Assembly: GCA_020696915.1 (NCBI GenBank)
Contig: JAJFMR010000216.1
Location: 1-5,662, forward strand
Source: Rhizobiaceae bacterium
GTDB taxonomy: Bacteria; Pseudomonadota; Alphaproteobacteria; Rhizobiales; Rhizobiaceae
Reading direction: 5' to 3'
DNA: 5,662 bases
Below, piece after piece: positions 1 to 5,236 of this stretch. Positions within the stretch are counted from its first letter, which is position 1. Each line of letters begins with the position of its first letter. The position numbers and the translations under genes are program-made. The notes under the pieces are model-generated. The model ran no database searches. It saw only the letters and a list, made by a program, of their open reading frames with translations, and was not told where the DNA came from.

Positions 1-104
1 AGGTTAAGCGCATGCGCCCTGCCCTGGCTGCCGTAGCCGATGATGGCGACGCGCTTGCCCTTGATCAGATTGAGATCCGAGTCACGATCGTAATAGACAC
101 GCAT
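1..104 (-). CDS. ilvC: Ketol-acid reductoisomerase, N-terminal 34 codons only (cut by window edge)
   Basis: This enzyme converts acetolactate or acetohydroxybutyrate to the dihydroxy acid using NADPH and Mg2+, the second common step of valine, leucine and isoleucine synthesis in the cytosol. The visible peptide begins MRVYYDRDSDLNLIKGKRVA and continues into the Rossmann glycine motif GYGSQG at residues 23-28, the NADPH-binding loop found at this position in IlvC proteins. The ATG at 102-104 is supported by an AAGGA Shine-Dalgarno sequence six bases upstream. The gene runs leftward out of the window, so length and catalytic residues cannot be judged. It lies 23 bases downstream of the TetR-family gene in the same direction, so read-through from that gene is possible. 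No separate ilvC promoter can be distinguished, because any such promoter would lie inside the tetR gene. The family is recognised with high certainty despite the short fragment. Confidence 0.93.
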   Translation of the reverse strand, partial: MRVYYDRDSDLNLIKGKRVAIIGYGSQGRAHALN

Positions 105-127
105 TCTGTTTCCTTCCGTTTGCTGAT

Positions 128-778
128 CTAGAGGCCTCGCGGCCCGGTTGGCGCTCCGTAAAGAGCGAGGAATTGATAGGTTGCCCGCTTCGCGTCGCGC
201 GCGATTTCGACGCCGCCGAGTTCCAGCCGGTCGCCCAGCAGCAATCTCGTCTGGACGTCGCGGCCGACCAGGCCGAAGAAGGTCCTGAACGCCGTTTCCG
301 CGTCGTCGAAGACAAGCAGGCCCTTGTCCCGCGCCGCCTCGAGAAGCGGCTTCATGCGGCTGCCGATCGCGAACCGGCCGTTCTCGAGCACGACGGCCCC
401 GAGATCGTCACCGCCGCTGCCGGCATGGGCGATGGCCACCCGGTTGAGCGCGATCGACGTGTCGCTGGAGATGACCTCGAGCCAGTCCGAAGCGAAACCT
501 TCGAGGCTCGCCCGCAAGGCCGACAGATCGAGCCGCTGCCGGTCGGGCGGCGTCACCCGCACCTTCGACGCCTGCCAGCGCACCGTGGCGGTCAGCAGCC
601 CCTGGCGGCCGCCGAACCATTTGTAGAGCGTCTCCTTGGAGCAGCTTGCCCGGCGGGCGACCGCGGTCATGGTCAGCGCGTCTCCCTCTTCGACGAGCAG
701 GCGAAGCACCGCATCCAGAACATTCTTCTGGCGCTCCGTGGGAGCGTCGAAGTCCGACTTTTCCACGCCTCTGCCCAA
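128..778 (-). CDS. TetR/AcrR-family transcriptional regulator
   Basis: A 216-residue cytosolic DNA-binding protein, normal length for the family. The N-terminal helix-turn-helix is clear: helix 1 around residues 16-31, then LTMTAVARRASCSKETLYKWF at 35-55 with the typical S-K-E-T-L-Y-K-W-F recognition helix. The rest is an all-helical ligand-binding and dimerisation domain with no recognisable ligand. Its end (FFGLVGRDVQTRLLLGD, 167-183) resembles AefR-like C-terminal domains, a tentative assignment. The chosen start is a TTG at 776-778 with GGAAG five bases upstream. A GTG four codons further in (764-766) is the alternative, with AGAGG too close to it. A perfect inverted repeat (792-806) lies 13 bases upstream of the TTG, suggesting autorepression. 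It sits 151 bases after kup and 23 bases before ilvC on the same strand. Target genes are unknown; itself, ilvC or kup are candidates. Confidence 0.9.
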   Translation of the reverse strand: MGRGVEKSDFDAPTERQKNVLDAVLRLLVEEGDALTMTAVARRASCSKETLYKWFGGRQGLLTATVRWQASKVRVTPPDRQRLDLSALRASLEGFASDWLEVISSDTSIALNRVAIAHAGSGGDDLGAVVLENGRFAIGSRMKPLLEAARDKGLLVFDDAETAFRTFFGLVGRDVQTRLLLGDRLELGGVEIARDAKRATYQFLALYGAPTGPRGL

Positions 779-791
779 ACCCGCTTCCAGT

Positions 792-806
792 ACCGTACGT
801 TACGGT
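792..806. promoter_or_regulatory. Candidate TetR-family operator upstream of the regulator gene
   Basis: The bases read ACCGTA-CGT-TACGGT, a perfect inverted repeat with six-base arms and a three-base centre. It lies 13 bases upstream of the TTG start of the TetR-family gene, where a repressor would block transcription initiation or early elongation. Palindromes of this size and placement are usual for TetR-family autoregulation. That this protein binds here is inferred. No convincing -35/-10 pair was found around it. Confidence 0.55.
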
Positions 807-848
807 TCGGCAATGAGCCAAAGCGCCGCCAAAAGCAAGCCCCTTCTC

Positions 849-881
849 AGCGGCCGGTCGACTCAGCCGGTGCTTTTTTTT
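849..881 (+). terminator. Intrinsic-terminator-like hairpin on the plus strand, with no known plus-strand gene
   Basis: On the plus strand AGC (849-851) pairs with GCT (872-874) and CCGG (854-857) pairs with CCGG (867-870), around a nine-base loop and a small internal loop (GG opposite T). Eight T follow at 874-881. This is the layout of a Rho-independent terminator reading rightward. On the minus strand the T run becomes an A run before the hairpin, so it does not serve kup in that direction. No plus-strand gene precedes it, so it could end a divergent transcript or small RNA, or be fortuitous. Confidence 0.45.
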
Positions 882-929
882 CGAAGGCCTGCCTGACTCG
901 CTTCGCCGGGATCGCCGCCGGCGCGAACA

Positions 930-2852
930 TCAGATCACCACCTGCGTGCCGATCTCTACGACCCGGCCGGTGGGTATCTGGAAATACCCCGTCGCATCGG
1001 CAGCCGACCGCGCCAGGCGGATGAAGAGCCTGTCCTGCCAGAGCGGCATCCCCGAACCAACGGAAGGTTTCAGCGAGCGACGCGACAGGAAGAAAGAGGT
1101 GGTCATGATGTCGAACTTCCAGCCCTTCTTGCGGCAGATGGCCATCGCCTTGGGCACGTTTGGCTGTTCCATGTATCCGAAATTGAGCTTCACGCGCATG
1201 AACAGGTCGTTGACTGGCTCGAGCGTCGCACGCTCGCTCTCCGGAACCTTCGGCTCCTTCACCGTCGCAACGCTCAGCACCACGTTCTGCTCGTGCAGCA
1301 CCTTGTAGTGCTTCAGGCTGTGCAGCAACGCCGTCGGCGTGCTCTGCGGATCGCTGGTCAGGAACACCGCCGTCCCGGGCACCAGGGTGGGCGGCTTCTT
1401 CGACAGGCTATCGATCAGGAAATCCAGCGGAATCTCGTTCTTGCGGGTCTTCTCGAAGAGCAGCCGCGTGCCGCGGATCCAGGTCCACATGATCAGGCCC
1501 ATGAGCGCGGCAACCACGATGGAGACCCAACCGCCTTCCTCGATCTTGGCGGCGTTGGCCAGGAAGAAGGTCGCGTCGATCGTTCCGAACAGCGCCGCCA
1601 GTCCCAACGCCCCCGCGAGGCTCCAGTGCCAGCAATGGCGCATCACCACGAATAGCAGGATGGTCGTCATCAGCATCTCGCCGGTCACCGAAATACCGTA
1701 GGCGGAGGCGAGCTCGCTCGATTCGCCGAACCCCACGACCAGCATGATGACGCCAAGCGCCAGCAGCAGGTTGACGCGCGGCATGTAGATCTGGCCGGAC
1801 TGCGTTTCGGACGTGTGCAGGATGACGAAGCGCGGCAGGAGGTTCAGCTGCACCGCCTGCCTGGCCAGCGAAAAGGCTCCCGTGATGACCGCCTGGCTGG
1901 CGATCACCGTGGCGGCGGTCGCCGAGAGCACGACCGGCAGCAGCGCCCAGGCGGGCTGCATCTCGAAAAAGGGGTCCTGCGGCGTGCCGCCATGTGCCAG
2001 GACGAATGCGCCCTGCCCGAAATAATTGAGCAGCAGCGCCGGGAACACGGCGGCGAGCCAGGTCAAAACGATCGGCTTCCTGCCGAAGTGGCCGAGATCG
2101 ACATAGAGCGCCCCGGCCCCGGTGACGGCGAGGAACACCGCCCCCATGGTCAGGAAGGCGACCTCCGGCTGGCCGATCAGATAGGCGACCGCGTAATAGG
2201 GGCTGACCGCGAGCAGCACCTCCGGATCGTCGGCGATGTGATAGAGGCCCGAGATCGCCAGCACCAGGAACCAGAGTCCCATCACCGGCCCGAAAATGCT
2301 GCCGATGCTGCCGGTGCCGAAACGCTGGACGGCAAACAGCACCGCCAGGATCGTCACCGTTATCGGAACGACGAACGGTTCGAAGCGCGGCGTCACCACT
2401 TTCATCCCTTCCACGGCGGATAGCACCGAGATGGCCGGCGTGATGATGGCGTCGCCGAAAAACAGCGACGCCCCGCAGATGCCGATGACCAGGATTGCCG
2501 CCGAGCGCTTCGGAAGGCTGGCCGCCGCAAGGGCCATCAAGGACAAGGTGCCGCCCTCACCCTTGTTGTCCGCGCGCAGCACGAAGACCACGTATTTGAT
2601 CGTGACGATCACCGTGAGTGCCCAGATGATCAGCGACAGCACGCCGAGCACGTCGGCGCGCGAAGCGGCCTGGCCTTCCGCGGTGGAGGCGTGCAGCGCT
2701 TCCCGAAAGGCGTAGATCGGGCTCGTGCCGATGTCGCCGTAGACGACGCCGAGCGTGCCAATGACGAGGACCGGCAGTCTGGATGCAGAACGTTCAGGGG
2801 CCGTGGATTGCGGTTGCGCCGTGGCGCCTCCGTCGTGTCCGGCAACCACCAT
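930..2852 (-). CDS. kup: Kup-type potassium uptake transporter
   Basis: A 640-residue inner-membrane protein of the KUP/HAK/KT family, which imports K+ probably together with protons. The first transmembrane segment carries the family signature GVVYGDIGTSPIYAFRE (35-51), including the conserved aspartate of YGD. Further typical blocks are DNKGEGG (95-101), GDAIITPAISVLSAVEG (133-149), ALYVDLGHFGRKPI (248-261) and GQIYMPRVN (353-361). About twelve hydrophobic segments run to residue 458. A cytosolic C-terminal domain follows, ending in the usual pattern (WQDRLFIRLARSAADATGYFQIPTGRVVEIGTQ). Length is close to the roughly 620-residue E. coli Kup, so the gene looks intact. The ATG at 2850-2852 has GGGAG eight bases upstream; the neighbouring GTG codon is less likely. 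A GC-rich stem-loop (904-923, six pairs, no U run) lies just after the stop. Rhizobia often carry several Kup copies, so the paralogue number is not assigned. Confidence 0.96.
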   Translation of the reverse strand: MVVAGHDGGATAQPQSTAPERSASRLPVLVIGTLGVVYGDIGTSPIYAFREALHASTAEGQAASRADVLGVLSLIIWALTVIVTIKYVVFVLRADNKGEGGTLSLMALAAASLPKRSAAILVIGICGASLFFGDAIITPAISVLSAVEGMKVVTPRFEPFVVPITVTILAVLFAVQRFGTGSIGSIFGPVMGLWFLVLAISGLYHIADDPEVLLAVSPYYAVAYLIGQPEVAFLTMGAVFLAVTGAGALYVDLGHFGRKPIVLTWLAAVFPALLLNYFGQGAFVLAHGGTPQDPFFEMQPAWALLPVVLSATAATVIASQAVITGAFSLARQAVQLNLLPRFVILHTSETQSGQIYMPRVNLLLALGVIMLVVGFGESSELASAYGISVTGEMLMTTILLFVVMRHCWHWSLAGALGLAALFGTIDATFFLANAAKIEEGGWVSIVVAALMGLIMWTWIRGTRLLFEKTRKNEIPLDFLIDSLSKKPPTLVPGTAVFLTSDPQSTPTALLHSLKHYKVLHEQNVVLSVATVKEPKVPESERATLEPVNDLFMRVKLNFGYMEQPNVPKAMAICRKKGWKFDIMTTSFFLSRRSLKPSVGSGMPLWQDRLFIRLARSAADATGYFQIPTGRVVEIGTQVVI

Positions 2853-2881
2853 TTACGACACTCCCAAACCGCGTGACCTGC

Positions 2882-2944
2882 CGAAGCGGGCGCAGGCCGC
2901 GTCCGTTAGTCCCCCCGCAACGCAAAATCAATCCGCTTCGTTGC
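2882..2944. repeat. Overlapping inverted repeats in the kup leader/promoter region
   Basis: CGAAGCGG at 2882-2889 is the exact inverted complement of CCGCTTCG at 2933-2940. A second pair, GCAACG at 2917-2922 and CGTTGC at 2939-2944, shares bases 2939-2940 with the first, so both stems cannot form at once in one RNA. They lie 30 to 92 bases upstream of the kup start and would be in the kup 5' leader if transcription begins far enough upstream. The repeats are read directly; any regulatory role is speculative. Confidence 0.35.
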
Positions 2945-2967
2945 ATGGCGGTGCATGGCTGGCATGC
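2942..2967. repeat. Short direct and inverted GCATG repeats with 10-base spacing
   Basis: TGCATGGC occurs at 2942-2949 and again at 2952-2959, exactly ten bases apart (one helical turn). The second copy is followed by CATGC (2963-2967), which forms an inverted repeat with GCATG at 2953-2957 around a five-base centre. It lies in the gap between the divergent kup and SpoIIAA-like genes, about 90 bases from kup and 100 from the other gene. It could be a protein-binding site or chance. Confidence 0.3.
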
Positions 2968-3001
2968 GCGGATGAGAGGGGATCTCCGCCGCTCCCGCTT
3001 T

Positions 3002-3026
3002 GGAACGGCAGCCCCGCTCAAGTGTT
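3002..3026 (+). promoter_or_regulatory. Candidate EcfG/RpoE2 general-stress promoter for the SpoIIAA-like gene
   Basis: GGAAC at 3002-3006 is followed, after 17 bases, by GTT at 3024-3026. This fits the alphaproteobacterial EcfG (ECF15; RpoE2 in Sinorhizobium) pattern GGAAC-N16/17-cGTT, with T instead of C before GTT. It is oriented toward the SpoIIAA-like gene. Transcription would start roughly seven to ten bases after the -10, giving a leader of about 30 bases, a sensible length. The match rests on a remembered consensus, not on a scan. Confidence 0.5.
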
Positions 3027-3056
3027 CCTGAATGGTCTTGACCGCAAACAGCATAC

Positions 3057-3061
3057 GAGGA
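3057..3061 (+). promoter_or_regulatory. Ribosome binding site that fixes the start of the SpoIIAA-like gene
   Basis: GAGGA lies five bases upstream of the ATG at 3067. The same frame is open upstream as far as 2755, overlapping kup. This site, together with the promoter match at 3002-3026, argues for the short form. Confidence 0.75.
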
Positions 3062-3066
3062 CAGCG

Positions 3067-3474
3067 ATGCGCCCGCTTGAACCGGTGCCGGCCATCCGCC
3101 GCATCGAGACCGACCGCGCCGATCTGTGCGCGCTGGACGTGGTCGGCCATCTCACCTCCGCCGATCTGGAGAACGCCTTCGGACTGCTCGAGGCGGCCTA
3201 TGTCGGCCACCCCGCAATCGACCTCCTCGTCCGCCTGTCGGGCTATGACGGCTTCGACTGGGACGGCGTTTTCGCCACCTCCACCCTGCGTGGCAAGCGC
3301 AATGCGCTTCGGCACGTCCGCCGATACGCAGTCGTCGGCGGACCGGGGTGGATCTCGAAATCGCTTGGCCTGTTCGGTCGGCTGACGTCGGTGGAGAGCC
3401 GACATTTCGACGCCGCAGACGAGGCGGCGGCCTGGGAATGGCTCGGGACGCGCCAACCCGCCGACGCCGCATAG
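3067..3474 (+). CDS. SpoIIAA-like (STAS/SEC14-type) small protein
   Basis: A soluble protein of 135 residues resembling the SpoIIAA-like family (Pfam PF11964), whose members have an alpha/beta STAS- or SEC14-like fold and mostly no defined function. Supporting features in order: a polar start with strand LCALDVVGHLT (20-30); a helix from 31; strand IDLLVRLSGYDGFDW (51-65), the family's characteristic segment; a basic stretch; strand VRRYAVVGGPGWI (84-96); and a C-terminal SVESRHFDAADEAAAWEWL (108-126), where family members place the E-x-R-x-F and A-x-x-W-L elements. No signal peptide or membrane segment is seen. The frame is open far upstream, but ATG 3067 has the GAGGA site and removes an unlike N-terminal stretch. 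It is transcribed divergently from kup and convergently with the helicase. The EcfG-type promoter match suggests stress induction. Biochemical role unknown. Confidence 0.82.
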   Translation: MRPLEPVPAIRRIETDRADLCALDVVGHLTSADLENAFGLLEAAYVGHPAIDLLVRLSGYDGFDWDGVFATSTLRGKRNALRHVRRYAVVGGPGWISKSLGLFGRLTSVESRHFDAADEAAAWEWLGTRQPADAA

Positions 3475-3492
3475 CAAGAATTCAGGATTTTT

Positions 3493-3504
3493 ATTGACGT
3501 CAAT
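3493..3504. repeat. Perfect 12-base palindrome in an AT-rich convergent gap
   Basis: ATTGACGTCAAT is fully self-complementary and sits in a notably AT-rich patch (about 3475-3515), unlike the GC-rich surroundings. It lies 18 bases after the SpoIIAA-like stop and is not upstream of any recognised start. It could be a dimeric protein-binding site, a remnant, or chance. Confidence 0.35.
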
Positions 3505-3559
3505 TATTTAGAGCAGTTTCTGGATGAAGAAGATCGGCCGTTTTGGGCGAACGCCGTCG

Positions 3560-3574
3560 CCAGACATCGTCTGG
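3560..3574 (-). terminator. Small stem-loop after the helicase gene, possible transcript end
   Basis: CCAGAC (3560-3565) and GTCTGG (3569-3574) form a perfect six-pair stem with a three-base loop, 13 bases past the helicase stop codon. A second small inverted repeat, GGCG-AA-CGCC, follows at 3546-3555. Neither is followed by a U run on either strand, so a Rho-independent terminator is not established. It may stabilise the 3' end of the mRNA. Confidence 0.28.
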
Positions 3575-3587
3575 AGACCGATTCCCC

Positions 3588-4715
3588 TCAGCGAACGATC
3601 GTCAGCCTCTCGGCGGCCCTGGTGATCGCCGTGTAGAGCCAGCGCTGCCGGGTTTCCCTGAAGGCGAAGCTCTCGTCGAACAGCACGATGTCGTTCCACT
3701 GCGAGCCCTGCGCCTTGTGGACGGTCAAGGCATAGCCATAGTCGAAATCGTCGAACCGCTTTCTGGTGTTCCAGGGAATGTCGGCCTCCGGATCCTCGAA
3801 GGCGGCCTTCAGGAGCTTGATCTTGGCGATGCCCCGGTCGGGGTCATCCTCCTCAGGTGAAACGAGCAGGTTTATGCCCGGCTTGACGGTCTCGCGGGAC
3901 GACGTCATCACCTTCCACAGCGAGCCGTTGAGCAGCCCCTTGTTCGGGTCGTTCCTCAGGCAGACCAGCTTGTCGCCGGCCTGCGGGAATGCCGCCGAAA
4001 AACCTTTGAGCTCCCGCAGCCGCTGATTGTAGCGCCTGCGGGTCCGGTTGGTGCCGACCAGCACCTGGTCGGCTGCAAGCACCGTCTCCTGCGTCACGTC
4101 CTCCCTGCCGATCACCTTCGCGGTTCCGTAATCGCCCCGCATGAACTCGCGGCCCTCGCGAACGTCGAGTGCCAGGCGAATGATGGGATTGTCCCGCGCC
4201 TGCCGGTGGATTTCGGTGAGCAGGACGTCGGGCTCGTGCTCCGTGAAGAAGCCGCCGCCCGATATCGGCGGCAGCTGGGCGGGATCGCCGAGCACCAGAA
4301 TCGGCGTGCCGAACGACATGAGATCGCGGACGAGCTCCTCGTCGACCATCGAGCACTCATCGACGACGACGAGCTTGGCCCGCGCGATCGGGCTCTGGCG
4401 ATTGAGCGAGAACGTCGGCGACATGGAGGTCTTGCCGGTCACTTCGTCGGCGACCCGTTCCTCGCCGCGCGGCCGGTAGATCAGCGAATGGATGGTGCGG
4501 GCGTTCAGCGCTCCCCTGGAGCGCAGCACCTGGGCCGCCTTTCCGGTGAAGGCGGCGAACTGCACCTGGCCGTCGACATGGGCGGCGAAGTGGCGCGCCA
4601 GGGTCGTCTTGCCGGTGCCGGCGTAGCCGAACAGCCTGAAGATCTGCGGCCGCCGCGCCTTCAGCCATCTGTCGACCGCCTTGAGCGCGCCGTCCTGCTG
4701 CGGAGAAAATTCCAT
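3588..4715 (-). CDS. Compact RecD/Dda-like SF1B DNA helicase (AAA family ATPase)
   Basis: A 375-residue cytosolic ATPase with the complete helicase motif set of the RecD/Dda branch of superfamily 1: Q-motif-like FSPQQ (3-7), Walker A GYAGTGKTT (30-38), motif Ia region FAAFTGKAAQVL (53-64), Walker B VVVDECSM (116-123), motif III GDPAQLPPI (143-151), HRQARDNPI (170-178), and the UvrD_C_2-type end with ALTVHKAQGSQW (329-340) and YTAITRA (361-367). SF1B enzymes of this kind move 5' to 3' on single-stranded DNA. It lacks the long N-terminal region of RecD2 and has no RecB or RecC beside it, so it resembles stand-alone Dda-sized helicases rather than an exonuclease V subunit. ATG 4715 is the only usual start after an upstream in-frame stop, yet no clear Shine-Dalgarno precedes it. 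A terminator separates it from the nitrile hydratase genes. Exact role in repair or replication unknown. Confidence 0.9.
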   Translation of the reverse strand: MEFSPQQDGALKAVDRWLKARRPQIFRLFGYAGTGKTTLARHFAAHVDGQVQFAAFTGKAAQVLRSRGALNARTIHSLIYRPRGEERVADEVTGKTSMSPTFSLNRQSPIARAKLVVVDECSMVDEELVRDLMSFGTPILVLGDPAQLPPISGGGFFTEHEPDVLLTEIHRQARDNPIIRLALDVREGREFMRGDYGTAKVIGREDVTQETVLAADQVLVGTNRTRRRYNQRLRELKGFSAAFPQAGDKLVCLRNDPNKGLLNGSLWKVMTSSRETVKPGINLLVSPEEDDPDRGIAKIKLLKAAFEDPEADIPWNTRKRFDDFDYGYALTVHKAQGSQWNDIVLFDESFAFRETRQRWLYTAITRAAERLTIVR

Positions 4716-4821
4716 TCGATTGACTGACAGGATTCGGGCACCGGGAGCAAGTGCGGCCGTTCGGCAGCGAGCACGGCCCCGGAACCAAAAATGGATCGGC
4801 TTTTCGGTTGAATCCGCTGCG

Positions 4822-4852
4822 AAAACAAAAAACTGCGGCGGCCGGGCACAGT
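4822..4852 (-). terminator. Rho-independent terminator of the nitrile hydratase operon
   Basis: On the minus strand a hairpin at 4852-4832 (ACTGTGC pairing with GC-GCAGT, with a one-base bulge, one G-U pair and a six-base GC-rich loop) runs directly into a U-rich tract, TTTTTTGTTTT (4832-4822). It begins 33 bases after the accessory-gene stop codon. Position and orientation fit termination of the beta/accessory transcript. The helicase would then need its own promoter within about 4716-4821; none was identified with confidence. Confidence 0.62.
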
Positions 4853-4884
4853 TCCTTCAGCGCACTCCGCCGTCGTTTCTCGTG

Positions 4885-5217
4885 TCAGGCCAGGGGATCG
4901 TTGTCGAGGAGGATCGGTTTGCCGTGCGGCGTTGCAATTGCCGCCCTTTGCCAGGCGGCCGCGAGCGCATCGACCTGGGAAGCATCCGCCACCCCTTTTG
5001 CGGCGAGCAGGTTCTCGAGCGCCGACAGCCAATGGCGATAGTAATCGCTGCCGTCTGCCGCCGCGTCGTACCGCCCGACCTCTGCGGCAAGCTGTCGTGC
5101 CCATTCGTTCCAGGAAAACAGTCCGCGCTCATGCAGCGCCACGACGAGGGCGAAGGCCTCTGCCTGCCATGGCTCCGCAAAGACATCCGGTTCTGCCGGA
5201 CGTGGCGCGCCGTTCAT
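4885..5217 (-). CDS. Nitrile hydratase accessory (activator) protein, P14K-like
   Basis: A 110-residue soluble protein of the nitrile hydratase accessory family. These proteins help load the metal into the alpha subunit, in cobalt enzymes by exchanging alpha subunits between an activator complex and the apo-enzyme. The family pattern is FAEPWQAEAFALVVALHERGLFSWNEWA (13-40), resembling the N-terminal part of the beta subunit, then DYYRHWLSALENLL (58-71) and AAWQRAAIATPHGKPILL (87-104). The protein ends six residues later and lacks the longer charged tail of well-studied P14K activators, recalled as about 140 residues. ATG 5217 is preferred because it leaves 19 bases after the beta stop; ATG 5268 would overlap beta by 32 bases and adds residues outside the family block. 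An AAGGG lies 12 bases upstream, rather far, so translational coupling to beta is plausible. Confidence 0.88.
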   Translation of the reverse strand: MNGAPRPAEPDVFAEPWQAEAFALVVALHERGLFSWNEWARQLAAEVGRYDAAADGSDYYRHWLSALENLLAAKGVADASQVDALAAAWQRAAIATPHGKPILLDNDPLA

Positions 5218-5236
5218 GGTTGACGGCGCCCTTGCT

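Noticed and set aside
860..899. Two GANTC (CcrM methylation) sites in the kup-tetR gap
   Set aside because: Two sites in about 150 bases is not far from chance expectation, and such sites are common between genes in this class.
904..923. GC-rich stem-loop just after the kup stop as an intrinsic terminator
   Set aside because: The six-pair stem is real, but no U run follows it on the minus strand, so termination there cannot be claimed.
173..1024. Plus-strand open frame of 283 codons
   Set aside because: It lies opposite the TetR gene and the end of kup, has antisense-type composition rich in Arg, Ala and Pro with no recognisable domain, and has no RBS support.
1815..2423. Plus-strand open frame of 202 codons inside kup
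   Set aside because: It is wholly antisense to a clearly recognised and intact transporter gene, and its His, Arg and Glu-rich composition is typical of a shadow frame.
2755..3066. N-terminal extension of the SpoIIAA-like frame
   Set aside because: It would overlap kup and cross its leader; the extension has no domain character, and a strong RBS and promoter match support the start at 3067.
2794..3477. Minus-strand open frame of 227 codons
   Set aside because: It covers the SpoIIAA-like gene and the start of kup in antisense; its protein shows no family features, while the overlapping genes do.
3524..3625. Short plus-strand frame of 33 codons starting MKKIGRFGRTPS
   Set aside because: It has no convincing RBS, overlaps the helicase 3' end in antisense and resembles nothing I recognise.
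4781..4809. GGAAC followed by GGTT as a second EcfG promoter
   Set aside because: The spacing to GTT is 21 bases, too long for the consensus, and it points rightward, away from any plus-strand gene.
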